Of a stretch of 64,000 bases of DNA, positions 36,520 through 45,795 are shown one piece after another (positions within the stretch are counted from its first letter, which is position 1; the number at the start of each line of letters is the position of its first letter). The notes beneath the pieces were generated by a model that ran no database searches, was not told where the DNA came from, and worked only from the letters and a program-made list of their open reading frames with translations. The DNA lies in NCBI RefSeq assembly GCF_020966755.1, contig NZ_JAJKFT010000004.1:1674001-1738000 (forward strand), written 5' to 3'. A program made the position numbers and the translations under genes. The DNA is from Blastopirellula sediminis. Lineage in GTDB: Bacteria; Planctomycetota; Planctomycetia; Pirellulales; Pirellulaceae.

Positions 36520-39114
36520 TTACTTCTCGACCGTCAGCTTACGGCGGTAAATCTTCGTGCCGTGAGCGATGTAGAGCGTGCTGTGGTCTTTGCCGGCCAG
36601 CATACAGGTGGTCAGCGGCTGACCCTTGTCGACCTTTGGCAGGACGCCGCAAGGACGGCAGGTCGGATCAAAGACTTGGACCCCCAGATCGCTGGTGACG
36701 TAGTAGCGGCCCGCCTTGTCGATCGCCATGCCGTCGCCGCGCGAGGAAGCGACGTACGGGGGAGCTTCGTTAAACTTGAATTCTCCCTTCGGATCGATCG
36801 CCAATCGCATCGGCATGGTCGACTGTTTCGCGTCGAGTACGCCGCCTGGATTGACGCGGAAGGTCCAAGTGTGGTCGCCGCCGTAATCGGAAACGGCCAG
36901 CGTGCCGCCGTCATTGGAAAGGGCGATGCCGTTCGGTTTCGAGATCCCGACGTCGACCGGGGTCACTTCGCCCGTTTCCGGATTGATGCGGGTGACCTGC
37001 TTCGCGCCGGTCTCGGTGATCAGGATGAACCCGTCCTTGGTGACGGCCAGGTCGTTTGGTTTGACCCCTTCGGCGACGGTTTTGATTTCGCCGCTCTTCA
37101 GGTTGATCGAGATGACCCGGTTCTTGGAGCCTTGGCAGCCATACAGGACGGTCCCTTCGGGGTTGAACTCCAAGCCGCTGACCGATTCTTGGGCGATTTC
37201 GGTTTGCGAGCCATCGGCGGCGCTGATGCGGACGATCGAAGGCGCCTTCATGTCGCAGTAGTAAAGGTTTCCTTCTTTGTCGGCGCACAGGGCGTCGGCA
37301 AAGCCCAGGTTCTCGGCGACCAGTTCCCAGCCTTCGCCGGGGACCAGCAGGTTGAGAAGGGTGAAATCGCTACCAAGGTCATCCTTGGTGTTGATTTCCG
37401 GCGTGTACGCTTCCTTGCGCCAGAGCCATTTCATGGCGTCGGGGAAGTGAGCGCCGCCGAAGTCGCTGTTGTGGGCGTACCCTTCGGCCCAGTCGAAGCG
37501 ATGGTCGTAACCCATGTACTTCAGCGCCGACGACATCCGCTGGTTGGCCCAGGGCCAGCTGCCGAAGGCGTTGTCGACGTCGCCGCTGGTGTCGGCCATG
37601 TAAACGCGAATCGGCTTTTGCTCGGTCTTGCGAACGAGGGACGGGTAAACGTTGCCGCCGCGGAGATTGGTGAAGCTGCCGACGCTGGAGTAAACCTTGC
37701 GGAAGACGTCGTCACGTTCCCATGCCGCGGTAAACGCACAGATCGCGCCGGAGCTGGAACCGCCGATCGCGTGCAGGTTGGGATCGTCGGTGATATTGTA
37801 CTGCTTGCGGACTTCAGGAAGGATTTCTTCGGTCAGGAAGGTGACGTAACGATCGCCGAGGCTATCGTATTCGTAGCCGCGGTTCGAGAACTTGCCGTTC
37901 TTCGCCTCTTTCGTTTTGTCCTGACCCGGATTGATGAAGACCGCAATGGTCGGCGGCATGTCGCCGCGAGCGATCAGATTGTCAAAGACGGTCGGCACGC
38001 GCCAGCGACCCTTCACGTCGCGCATCTTTTCGCCATCCTGGAAGACCATGAGCGCGGCAGGCTCGTCCGCTTTGTACTGCGCCGGAACGTAGATCGACCA
38101 GTCGCGCACCGTACCGGGGAAAATCTTCGACTCCCACGGCTTCATCTGGTGGACCGTTCCTTGCGGAACTCCTTCCTGGAGGATGGCGTCAGGATGCGGT
38201 TCCCATTGCGGCTTCGTATTGACGATCGGCACGTTGGTCGACTCGGCGTTGTCGTCCCAGAGCCACTTCAGCGCTTCGGGCAACACTTCGCCGGCCCATT
38301 TGCCGCTATGTCCACCGTCGGTGAAGACCAGCTTGTAGGGATAGCCGGCGAACTGCAAAGCGGCCGCCATGTCATGGTTCCCCAGCGGCCAGCTGCCATG
38401 CAGATTGCTGAGGTCGTTGACGCCGTCCTGGAGATAAACCTTCAAACCCTTCGGGTTGTCCTTGGTTTTGCGGATAAGACCGGGATAGGCCCACCCGCCG
38501 CGGATGTTGGTGTAGCTGCCGATGTTGCTCAGGACTTTGCCGAACTGGTCGGGACGTTCCCACGCGACGGTGAAGGCGCAGATGCCGCCTGACGAGCCGC
38601 CGCTGACGGCGCGCTGCGCCGGATCGGTCGAAACGTTCAACCCTTTCAAAGCGACCGGCAGGAATTCGTCGATCAGGAAGGTGGCGTATCGGTCGCCCAT
38701 AGAGTCGTATTCGTACGAGCGATTGCTGAGAGGCTTGCCGCCGGGGATGGTCGGCGGAATCGTGCCGGGATTGACGAAGACGGCAATCGTGACCGGCATC
38801 GCCTTCTGATGAATCAAGTTGTCGAAGACGACCGGAACGCGGTAAGCCCCTTTCGGATTGGCGAAGCCGCCGCCGTCCATGAAGACCATCAGCGCGGCGG
38901 GCTGATTCGGATCGTACTGCGCCGGGACGTAGACGCTGTAATCGCGCACGGTACCGGGGAAGATTTTGCTCTCTTCAAACTTGCCAGAGGTGATTTTCCC
39001 TTGCGGCACGCCGGGCTGAACGACGCGATCGGGACTCTCTTCGGCCTGCGCTGGAACGGCCAGCGGCGCCAAGGCCAGGCAAGCGAACAGGAAACGTTGA
39101 AACGGGCGGTGCAT
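36520..39114 (-). CDS. Secreted protein: two tandem esterase domains plus SMP-30/gluconolactonase beta-propeller
   Basis: This 864-residue protein has a signal peptide (MHRPFQRFLFACLALAPLAVPAQA). The first esterase/enterochelin-esterase-like domain spans about 30-300 (ESKIFPGTVRDYSVYVPAQY; nucleophile region VSGGSSGGICAFT). The second, about 315-575, repeats the same motifs (SKIFPGTVRDWSIYVPAQY; IGGSSSGAICAFT). The C-terminal 280 residues form an SMP-30/gluconolactonase/LRE-like propeller (YYCDMKAPSIVRIS; GISKPNGIALSNDGGTLAVS). The start is ATG 39114 because the signal peptide begins there. It is likely periplasmic, acting on carbohydrate esters such as acetyl or feruloyl groups, and on sugar lactones. 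The tandem domain duplication is unusual. Confidence 0.9.
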   Translation of the reverse strand: MHRPFQRFLFACLALAPLAVPAQAEESPDRVVQPGVPQGKITSGKFEESKIFPGTVRDYSVYVPAQYDPNQPAALMVFMDGGGFANPKGAYRVPVVFDNLIHQKAMPVTIAVFVNPGTIPPTIPGGKPLSNRSYEYDSMGDRYATFLIDEFLPVALKGLNVSTDPAQRAVSGGSSGGICAFTVAWERPDQFGKVLSNIGSYTNIRGGWAYPGLIRKTKDNPKGLKVYLQDGVNDLSNLHGSWPLGNHDMAAALQFAGYPYKLVFTDGGHSGKWAGEVLPEALKWLWDDNAESTNVPIVNTKPQWEPHPDAILQEGVPQGTVHQMKPWESKIFPGTVRDWSIYVPAQYKADEPAALMVFQDGEKMRDVKGRWRVPTVFDNLIARGDMPPTIAVFINPGQDKTKEAKNGKFSNRGYEYDSLGDRYVTFLTEEILPEVRKQYNITDDPNLHAIGGSSSGAICAFTAAWERDDVFRKVYSSVGSFTNLRGGNVYPSLVRKTEQKPIRVYMADTSGDVDNAFGSWPWANQRMSSALKYMGYDHRFDWAEGYAHNSDFGGAHFPDAMKWLWRKEAYTPEINTKDDLGSDFTLLNLLVPGEGWELVAENLGFADALCADKEGNLYYCDMKAPSIVRISAADGSQTEIAQESVSGLEFNPEGTVLYGCQGSKNRVISINLKSGEIKTVAEGVKPNDLAVTKDGFILITETGAKQVTRINPETGEVTPVDVGISKPNGIALSNDGGTLAVSDYGGDHTWTFRVNPGGVLDAKQSTMPMRLAIDPKGEFKFNEAPPYVASSRGDGMAIDKAGRYYVTSDLGVQVFDPTCRPCGVLPKVDKGQPLTTCMLAGKDHSTLYIAHGTKIYRRKLTVEK

Positions 39115-39473
39115 GAGGCGACTCCGAACTCGGTATTCGTTCACGGGACAATGCATTCGCACTGCGGCAGGCGGGGGAGCGGGACTGCTCGAAAGGAATG
39201 CGGGGGGAAAGGAAATGGGGTGCGTGGGGTTTTAGTCTAACTGAGCGGAAGCGGCGTGGCGACTGCCGGGGGACCAACGGGACCTATTTTCGGCAGACAT
39301 CCCGAAAAAGAAATGCCAATTTTGCCCCCATAATGCCGCGGAAACTGTCTACCATCGGTCCCTGGTCCGGCACGAAAAATCGGGACGCTCAGCGTTTTGT
39401 CAGCGAACTATTGTGCGCTATAATTGAAGCCAGAATTGACAACTTGACGGGTCAGCAGGGAAAGCGGCTTACT
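39115..39473. other. Divergent intergenic region, esterase / metallopeptidase
   Basis: About 360 bp separates the two divergent genes. The only strong signal I see is the promoter at 39397-39424. The plus-strand frame stays open through 39198-39473, but its translation is not protein-like and the metallopeptidase family would begin later, so I treat it as untranslated. Confidence 0.55.
39397..39424 (+). promoter_or_regulatory. Near-consensus sigma-70 promoter
   Basis: TTGTCA at 39397-39402 and TATAAT at 39419-39424 are separated by 16 nt. A start of transcription near 39431 would give a leader of about 43 nt to the ATG at 39474, which has AGGGAAAG upstream. It is the best-matching promoter I noticed in the window. 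Confidence 0.65.
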
Positions 39474-40640
39474 ATGTTGGAAATCTTCGAGGCGATTACC
39501 AGGCGTCTGGTCGAGTCATGGAAGTCGGACGAGCCTTCCGGGCGCCGCAACGTGTTCCGTTGCCGCTGTGAACGGCCGGTCTATTTCTACAACAGCTTTT
39601 GCTTGGGCTGTAAGACGCCGCTTGGCTATGAGCCGGAGATGCTTCAGGTGTTGGCGATGTCGCCGGCGCCTAAGGGGGACGCGTGGATTGTCGATGGTCA
39701 GAAAGATGACAGCGTCTTGTGGAAGCGGTGCGAGAACTTTCATTCTCCGGCCGGCTGCAATTGGTTAGTCCGGGCTGACGAAGAAGAGACGCTCTGTCGT
39801 TCTTGTCGACTGAACAATACGATTCCCGACCTCGACGTCGAGGAAAACGGGCTCTGGTGGCGCAAGATTGAAAATGCGAAACGTCGCCTGGTCGCGCAGC
39901 TGCTGCAGCTTGGTTTGCCGGTCGCCTCGAAGGTAAGCGAGGATAAGGAGAAAGGAGTCATGTTCGACTTTCTCCGTTCGCCGGAGAAGGGGCCGCGCGT
40001 CATGACGGGGCACGCCAGCGGCTTGATCACGCTGAACATCGAAGAAGCGGACGACTCGATTCGGGAGAAGACCCGGCACCAAATGCGCGAGCCGTATCGG
40101 ACGCTGCTGGGACATTTTCGCCACGAGATTGGCCACTACTACTGGGATCGACTGGTCGACGAAACGCCGTGGCTGGAAAAGTTTCGCGAACTCTTCGGCG
40201 ATGAACGGGAAAGCTACGCGGGCGCCCTTAAGCGAAACTATGAACATGGTCCGCCAGCCAACTGGGCCGACAAGCATATTAGCGCGTATGCTTCAGTCCA
40301 TCCGTGGGAAGATTGGGCCGAGACCTGGGCCCATTACCTGCATGTAGTCGACAGTCTCGATACGGCGTTGCGTTTCGGCTTGCATGGCGACGAAGTGGAG
40401 CAGGCGGTCGAGCCGTTTACGGTCGATGATCTCTACGATCCGAAGGATCCCGACGCCAAGCGAGTGATTTTGCTCATCAACTCGTGGGTTCAGCTGACGA
40501 CGGTGATTAACGAGCTGGCCCGCAGCATGGGCCAGCAAGACTTCTATCCGTTCGTCATGTCGCGTTCGGTGTTGCGGAAGATGCACTTCATTCAGATCGT
40601 CGTCAAAGAGGCTCGCGGCGGGACCTCGCTCCTCGATTGA
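39474..40640 (+). CDS. Zinc-ribbon putative metallopeptidase (COG4307 type)
   Basis: This protein has 388 residues. An N-terminal zinc ribbon has paired cysteines (FRCRCERPVYFYNSFCLGCK, about 23-43), and a further CRSCR lies near 108. The catalytic-type zinc motif HFRHEIGHYYWDRLV (HExxH) is in the middle, with conserved HPWEDWAETWAHYLH downstream as a third-ligand region. This order matches the zinc-ribbon plus putative zinc-binding metallopeptidase family, whose substrates are unknown. There is no signal peptide, so it is cytoplasmic. The ATG at 39474 is chosen from the family length, the ribosome-binding site and the promoter position. It is convergent with glgX, with a 6-bp gap. Confidence 0.88.
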   Translation: MLEIFEAITRRLVESWKSDEPSGRRNVFRCRCERPVYFYNSFCLGCKTPLGYEPEMLQVLAMSPAPKGDAWIVDGQKDDSVLWKRCENFHSPAGCNWLVRADEEETLCRSCRLNNTIPDLDVEENGLWWRKIENAKRRLVAQLLQLGLPVASKVSEDKEKGVMFDFLRSPEKGPRVMTGHASGLITLNIEEADDSIREKTRHQMREPYRTLLGHFRHEIGHYYWDRLVDETPWLEKFRELFGDERESYAGALKRNYEHGPPANWADKHISAYASVHPWEDWAETWAHYLHVVDSLDTALRFGLHGDEVEQAVEPFTVDDLYDPKDPDAKRVILLINSWVQLTTVINELARSMGQQDFYPFVMSRSVLRKMHFIQIVVKEARGGTSLLD

Positions 40641-40646
40641 CGTGCG

Positions 40647-42701
40647 CTACGCGAACGCGATTAATACCACAACCGACCGGGCGTCGACTCGATAGGCGTT
40701 TCCTTCATGCGGCGGCGCTTCGTCTTGCGGGACGATATCGTGGGGCGACTCGAGCGAGGTGTCGATCCAGCGAACCCAAGGGGAGACTGGAATCTGCGGC
40801 AGCTCGAAGTCGAGCGGCTCCCAGTAGGCGTTTAACATGAGGTGAAAGTAGACCTTGTCTTTGGGGAGTAGCGCGTGCAAAGCAAGGCTGTGCGAATTGT
40901 CGCCCCAGTCAGGCTGGTTGATGCGTACCCCATGCCATGACTCGTCAACGTTCAGGAGAAGGTCGAGCAGGCTGACGCGGTTCACGATATGACGATCGGA
41001 ACGCATCGACCGTTGGGCGCAGAGGAGGCTGAAGAAGCGGTAGACGTCGGCATGCTTCTCGACCTGCGACCAGTCGAACCAACTGATCTCGTTGTCTTGG
41101 CAGAAGCCGTTGTTGTTGCCGTTTTGCGTGCGGCGGACCTCATCACCCATGGTGATCATGGGAACCCCCAGCGACAGCATCGTCGCCGTGAGGAAATTCT
41201 TGACTTGCTTGTTGCGGAGCCGCTCGATATTCGGATCGTCGGTTGGACCTTCCCAGCCGCAGTTCCAGCTTCGATTGTCGTTGGCGCCGTCCCGGTTTCC
41301 TTCGCCGTTGGCCTCGTTGTGCTTGTAGTTGTACGAGACGAGGTCGTTCAGGGTGAACCCATCGTGGCAAGTGACGAAGTTAATGCTTTGCTCCATCTCG
41401 CGCCCCTTGTGCCCGTAGATTTCGGGGCTGCCGATCAGGCGATCGGCGACGCGCCGTACCGAGCCGGGCTCGCCGCGGAAGAAATCTCGGACGTCGTCGC
41501 GAAACCGCCCGTTCCATTCGCGCCAGGCGTCGCCGACGAAACTGCCGACCTGGTAAAGTCCGGCCGCGTCCCACGCTTCGGCGAAGAGCTTGGTTCCGGC
41601 TAGTTCCGGATCGGACTCGATGTCCCATAAGACCGGCGGGTTGGGAAGCGGATAGCCGTGCGGATCGCGGGAAAGAATCGACGCGAGATCAAAGCGAAAG
41701 CCGTCGACGTGCATCTCTCGCACCCAATATTTCAGGCTGTCGACGATCATCCGGCGAACGATCGGTTGATTGGCGTTCAGGGTGTTGCCGCAACCGGTAT
41801 AGTTGCCGTACCATTCGCCCCGTTCCAGGATGTAGTAGACGGGGTTGTCGATGCCGCGGAAGGAGGTGGTGGGACCTCGTTCGTTGCCTTCCGACGTATG
41901 GTTGAAGACGACGTCGAGAATGACTTCGATGCCGGCGCGATGGAGCGCCTTGACCATATCGCGGAACTCGTTTAGCGGGCCGATCGGACTTCGATCGGAG
42001 CTGTACTGCGCATGAGGGGCGAAAAAGCCAATTGGCGCATAGCCCCAGTAATTCATCTTGCCGATGGGAGCGTCGTACGGATCAAACTGAAAGACCGGCA
42101 ATAGTTCGACGGCGGTAACGCCAAGCGCTTGGAGGTACGGAATCTTTTCGATAACGCCGGCGTAGGTTCCGCGGATGTCGTCGCTGACGCCGGAGTTGGG
42201 ATTGGCCGTGAATCCTTTGACGTGCATCTCGTAAATTATGGTCTGCGACGCGGGGCGACAGAGCGGAATATCCCCTTCCCAGTCGTAGCCGCTTTGGTCG
42301 ACGACGGCGCTCTTCATTGCGGTCGCCGCATTGTCTCCAGGCCGACCGGCGGCGCTCCGGTCATAACCTTCAGGCACGACGACAGCTCTTCCATAAGGAT
42401 CGAGCAAGACCTTTTCCGGATCAAAACGAAGTCCGCGCTGCGGCTCAAAAGGCCCAGAGACGCGGTAGCCGTAGATTTGTCCTGACTTAACGCCGGGAAC
42501 GAATTGATGCCAATATTGATAGGTGCGATTCTTGCCCGGATCGATCGGAATCACGCGGGAAGGAACTGCGTCGTCTTCGCGATCGAAAAAGACGATGTCG
42601 ACCCCGGTCGCCGTGCGGGAGAAGAGGCTGAAGTTGACTCCGCCATCAACGACCGTCGCTCCAAGGGGCGCGCTAAGTCCGAATTCTCGCAAGGCGTTCA
42701 T
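40647..42701 (-). CDS. glgX: Glycogen debranching enzyme GlgX (isoamylase type)
   Basis: This 684-residue GH13 enzyme has an N-terminal CBM48-like domain (GATVVDGGVNFSLFSRTATG). The catalytic barrel has ILDVVFNHTSEGNERGPT, MHVDGFRFDLAS (nucleophile Asp), LFAEAWDAAGLYQVG (acid/base Glu) and NFVTCHDGFTLNDLVSYN (transition-state Asp). It hydrolyses alpha-1,6 branches of glycogen after phosphorylase action. ATG 42701 starts the family-typical N-terminus (MNALREFGLSAPLGA); an ATG at 42743 is in frame but adds an atypical lead. It has no glycogen-pathway neighbours here. Identification is firm; the finer GlgX/TreX distinction is not settled. Confidence 0.94.
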   Translation of the reverse strand: MNALREFGLSAPLGATVVDGGVNFSLFSRTATGVDIVFFDREDDAVPSRVIPIDPGKNRTYQYWHQFVPGVKSGQIYGYRVSGPFEPQRGLRFDPEKVLLDPYGRAVVVPEGYDRSAAGRPGDNAATAMKSAVVDQSGYDWEGDIPLCRPASQTIIYEMHVKGFTANPNSGVSDDIRGTYAGVIEKIPYLQALGVTAVELLPVFQFDPYDAPIGKMNYWGYAPIGFFAPHAQYSSDRSPIGPLNEFRDMVKALHRAGIEVILDVVFNHTSEGNERGPTTSFRGIDNPVYYILERGEWYGNYTGCGNTLNANQPIVRRMIVDSLKYWVREMHVDGFRFDLASILSRDPHGYPLPNPPVLWDIESDPELAGTKLFAEAWDAAGLYQVGSFVGDAWREWNGRFRDDVRDFFRGEPGSVRRVADRLIGSPEIYGHKGREMEQSINFVTCHDGFTLNDLVSYNYKHNEANGEGNRDGANDNRSWNCGWEGPTDDPNIERLRNKQVKNFLTATMLSLGVPMITMGDEVRRTQNGNNNGFCQDNEISWFDWSQVEKHADVYRFFSLLCAQRSMRSDRHIVNRVSLLDLLLNVDESWHGVRINQPDWGDNSHSLALHALLPKDKVYFHLMLNAYWEPLDFELPQIPVSPWVRWIDTSLESPHDIVPQDEAPPHEGNAYRVDARSVVVLIAFA

Positions 42702-43330
42702 ATTCGCAACCTTCCAAGTGGGATTCGATGAGGGAAGAAACAACGTGGCTGCTCAACTTTACGTCGCATTCCGAGACGCGGTCTGCGCTCTGAGCGATAC
42801 CAAAGGTCAAATCGCAACACGAAGAGAATCGCAAACGACTACCCCAAAGTAGTCGGCAAAGACGCGCTGCAAGACTTGTGACCAGCGCCGCAAGATAGAG
42901 GGTCGAACGACTCACCGCCTGACGCTCCAGGGAATCGATGGATGAGCAATCGTCCCTTCAGGATATGGCGGGGAAATGACCCGGCCAATCAAATTCCAGC
43001 GATCTTAACCTGATTTGCAAGCTTTCTTCCGCCGGTTATCGCATAAGCGAAAGCATATGCCATATATGCATCTATTAACCACCCTTCGCAACAAAACATT
43101 CATCGCCCAGGGAGATTACTGGGGGGACGCAACCAAGAAAAACGGCGGAATTGGCCATTGTTGCCGTCGATGGGGAATTGAGCGTCAATTACCTGCATCT
43201 ATTATGCCGATCAGTCTAGTCGTAACGGGTGATTCTTTAGATGATCCGGTGGATGGACTTTTGCGTCGAAAGCGGCCAGCGATCGGCGGTGCGCTAAGCA
43301 AATCGTGCTCTCACGGAGGAGATCAGTACG
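42702..43330. other. Divergent intergenic region, glgX / BBP7 protein
   Basis: About 630 bp without a supported gene. It contains AATGACCCGGCCAAT at 42975-42989, related to the dyad halves at 31064 and 31128. Farther on is an AT-rich stretch with palindromes GCATATGC (43053-43060) and CATATATG (43061-43068), consistent with promoter DNA for the BBP7 gene. GGAGGA at 43315-43320 is that gene's ribosome-binding site. No tRNA or other structured RNA was recognised. Confidence 0.5.
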
Positions 43331-44851
43331 ATGGTTGTCGGTCAGGGATGGAATTTCGTATTCTCGCGAATCGTTTGTGGTTCGTTTGCGCTGTTCGTTC
43401 TGCTCGGGACGCTGGCGCCCGCGAAAGCGCAGTACGGCCAGACTCCTCTGGCCGAATCCGTAGAAATTCCCCGCGATCGTTTGCAGGCGATCGAAGACGA
43501 ACTTCGTTATCTGCGGGCTCGCGACGTCGAGCGACAAGCGTGGGAAAGTTCGGTCGCCGAAAAGTTCCCCGCTAGCGGAACGGTCTTGGCGAGCAACTAC
43601 GAGGCGATCCAGCCCTCGTCCTGCGGGTGCAACTCTTTGGAGTTTCCGGCGGAGAGCTACGGTTGTTCCTGTAATTGCAACTGCTGTCAGTGCTATCCGT
43701 GCCAGTGCCCATTGGATCCGGCGCCCTGTATTGAGTGCCCGCACGTTTCGACGCTCAGCCCTTACTTCAACGTCAGCTTCTTCGGAGCGCTGAAGCTCGA
43801 CATGATTTTTGGGGGCGCTCGGGCCATTTCGCCGGGTACGCCGTTCTTCCTGTTTCCCGGACCGACTCCCGGTTTTGACGACAACTACGTCAGCGTTCAC
43901 GCCCGACAAAGCACGCTGGGCGCCGCTTTCGCCGGTCCTCAGTTCGGCGGATTCCAATCAGGCGGTCAAGTCATCGTGATGTTCTTCAATGACAACGTCA
44001 TCGCCGATCAATACGGCATCCTGCCGCTCCAGGCGTATGGCGATTTGCGAAATGAAGATTGGCGGTTTGCGGCTGGTTTGCAGTTTGACGTCTTCGCGCC
44101 GGGGACGCCGACCGTCTTGCCGTTCTCGTCGTTGGCCGGTTCCGGCAACTCGGGGAATGCGTTTCGCGGTCAGCTCCGTTTGGAACGCTTTATCACGGTG
44201 TCGGACGTGAAGCAGTGGACGATTCAGACGGCGCTTAGCGAACCGGTCGTTTCGACGATCAACCCTGACTTCCGCTTGCTGGAAGACAACGGCTGGCCCA
44301 ACATCGAAGGGCGTATCGCGCTCGGCCTGGGCGCCATGGAAGGGCAAGGGCCTGCCGCGAAGCGCCCGTTTGAAGTGGGCGCGTCAGCCGTCGTCGGACA
44401 GCTGCGCGACACCGACCCCGGGGTAAGACAAGTGGTCGCGAACGTCTTTGGCATCTCGACCGACCTGCGCTGGAAGTTGACCGACTGCTACGGCATCGCC
44501 GGCGAGTTGTACGCGGGGCAAGGACTCGGTACTTACAACGGCGCCGTTTTGCAGAACGTCAACTCGACGACGCTGCAAGCGATTCGATCATCGGGCGGTT
44601 TTGGCGAGTTCTACTACTACTGGACTCCGTGCCTGCATAGCCATTTCGGTTACGGCGTCGACAATCCGATCAATCGCGACGTGAACGTCTTTGGGCGAAC
44701 CTTCAACAGCACCTACTACGCGAACGCGTTGTGGGACGTGAATGCGACGTTCCGGATCGGTTTTGAGCTGACCTACCGCGAGACTCAATACCGCGGGCTC
44801 AACGACAATGAGGGGGCCGGTTTGCAGACCCAGTTCCAGTGGGCGTTCTAA
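43331..44851 (+). CDS. BBP7 family outer-membrane beta-barrel protein with Cys-rich neck
   Basis: This 506-residue exported protein has an N-terminal signal segment ending LAPAKA-QYG, near residue 32. Next comes a short helical, coiled-coil-prone stretch (IPRDRLQAIEDELRYLRARD), then a remarkable Cys cluster of about 12 Cys between residues 97 and 137 (GCSCNCNCCQCYPCQCP). The rest is beta-rich and ends in an aromatic (QTQFQWAF), with barrel-like strands such as NATFRIGFELTYRETQYRG. It matches planctomycete BBP7-type proteins. GGAGGA lies 10 nt before the ATG. It is probably an abundant cell-envelope protein; the Cys cluster may crosslink it to neighbours. Confidence 0.88.
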   Translation: MVVGQGWNFVFSRIVCGSFALFVLLGTLAPAKAQYGQTPLAESVEIPRDRLQAIEDELRYLRARDVERQAWESSVAEKFPASGTVLASNYEAIQPSSCGCNSLEFPAESYGCSCNCNCCQCYPCQCPLDPAPCIECPHVSTLSPYFNVSFFGALKLDMIFGGARAISPGTPFFLFPGPTPGFDDNYVSVHARQSTLGAAFAGPQFGGFQSGGQVIVMFFNDNVIADQYGILPLQAYGDLRNEDWRFAAGLQFDVFAPGTPTVLPFSSLAGSGNSGNAFRGQLRLERFITVSDVKQWTIQTALSEPVVSTINPDFRLLEDNGWPNIEGRIALGLGAMEGQGPAAKRPFEVGASAVVGQLRDTDPGVRQVVANVFGISTDLRWKLTDCYGIAGELYAGQGLGTYNGAVLQNVNSTTLQAIRSSGGFGEFYYYWTPCLHSHFGYGVDNPINRDVNVFGRTFNSTYYANALWDVNATFRIGFELTYRETQYRGLNDNEGAGLQTQFQWAF

Positions 44852-44896
44852 AACGTCGCGGACTGCTCGCGAAAGAGGACTTAGATGAACGATCTC

Positions 44897-44935
44897 TGTT
44901 CCCGGCAGGGGGGCAACGATTCCCTGCCAGGAACA
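44897..44935. terminator. Stem-loop between convergent genes
   Basis: TGTTCCCGGCAGGG (44897-44910) pairs with CCCTGCCAGGAACA (44922-44935) over 14 bp with one mismatch and an 11-nt loop. It lies between the stop of the BBP7 gene and the end of the convergent gene at 44995. There is no T-run, so it may be a bidirectional or Rho-assisted terminator. Confidence 0.55.
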
Positions 44936-44994
44936 ACAGACCGCCGAAGTGGATCAGCGCCTTGCCCTGCTGGCCAAGGTGAAGTTCTCAGGGG

Positions 44995-45795
44995 CTATTT
45001 CTCCTCTTTGTTGGCGTCGCTATTGTTGAAGTCTTTGGTACGACGGATGGTCTCGCAAATGCCCTTGACCGCTTCCTTGTAGTGATCTTCCAATTTGGCG
45101 TCGGCGGCGAAACCGGCGGCGACCAATTGTCCGTCCCCAGCGTCAAACACGCCGGCGGCGAATACGAGGTTTCCGCCTGCTTTCTTGCCGGTGCCGGTTC
45201 CGGTAACGACCAAAGCGTCGCCGGTTTTCTCTTCGGTCCGCTCGTCGAGCTTAATGTCCGACATGTAAGTTTGCAGTCCGTCTTCCACTTTCTTGAGCGC
45301 GGCTTGTTTGTCCGATTCCTTCATCGCGACGAACATCGACCAGGCATGTCCGTCAGGGCTAACGGCCGAGATGAAGTTGTCGCCGGTGCGTTGTTTCCAA
45401 CCTTCCGGGAAGGTGACCCCGACGATCGGTTTGTCGTCTTGGCGAATCACCGCTTCGCCGGACGTCTTGGCTGGTTGCGACGCCGCTACGGTCGCTTCGC
45501 TGGCCATCATCGTTTCGGGTTGCGAAGTCGCCAGGTTGGCGCCTTGGTAGTTTTGATATTCCGGCGTTTGTTGATACTGCGTGCGAGCCTGCGTTTCGCG
45601 ATTGACCGCCGAACGCGTTGCGCCTGTCACGACGCCAACTTTCGCGCCAGTCGCTGCGCCAGATTTTCCGCCGACCAATCCGCCGACTGCGGCTCCGCGC
45701 ATCCCGCCGCCGATCGCTCCGCGCTGTGCCATGGCGTCATTCAGGATGAACGTTACGCCCAATACCGCAACTCCCAGAATCAGCAGCTTTCTCAT
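44995..45795 (-). CDS. Secreted glycine-zipper protein of unknown function
   Basis: This 266-residue protein has a signal peptide (MRKLLILGVAVLGVTFILNDAMA). A glycine-zipper-like segment at about 27-60 follows (GGGMRGAAVGGLVGGKSGAA), of the kind that inserts in or packs against membranes. A linker leads to a C-terminal globular domain, about 125-255 (GVTFPEGWKQRTGDNFISAV; KKVEDGLQTYMSDI; YKEAVKGICETIRRT). The C-terminal domain resembles stress-type lipid-associated proteins in layout, but I do not recognise a named family. It stands alone, with an upstream region of about 450 bp before the AraC gene on the opposite strand. Confidence 0.8.
   Translation of the reverse strand: MRKLLILGVAVLGVTFILNDAMAQRGAIGGGMRGAAVGGLVGGKSGAATGAKVGVVTGATRSAVNRETQARTQYQQTPEYQNYQGANLATSQPETMMASEATVAASQPAKTSGEAVIRQDDKPIVGVTFPEGWKQRTGDNFISAVSPDGHAWSMFVAMKESDKQAALKKVEDGLQTYMSDIKLDERTEEKTGDALVVTGTGTGKKAGGNLVFAAGVFDAGDGQLVAAGFAADAKLEDHYKEAVKGICETIRRTKDFNNSDANKEEK

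Noticed and set aside
36562-38592. 676-codon open frame on the plus strand
   Set aside because: It lies antisense to the double-esterase gene, whose domains are clear; the frame is an artefact of high-GC codon use.
44930-44998. Coding-like scrap reading QEQQTAEVDQRLALLAKVKF
   Set aside because: It has no start, no partner and runs into a stop after a few more codons; too short to call a gene remnant.
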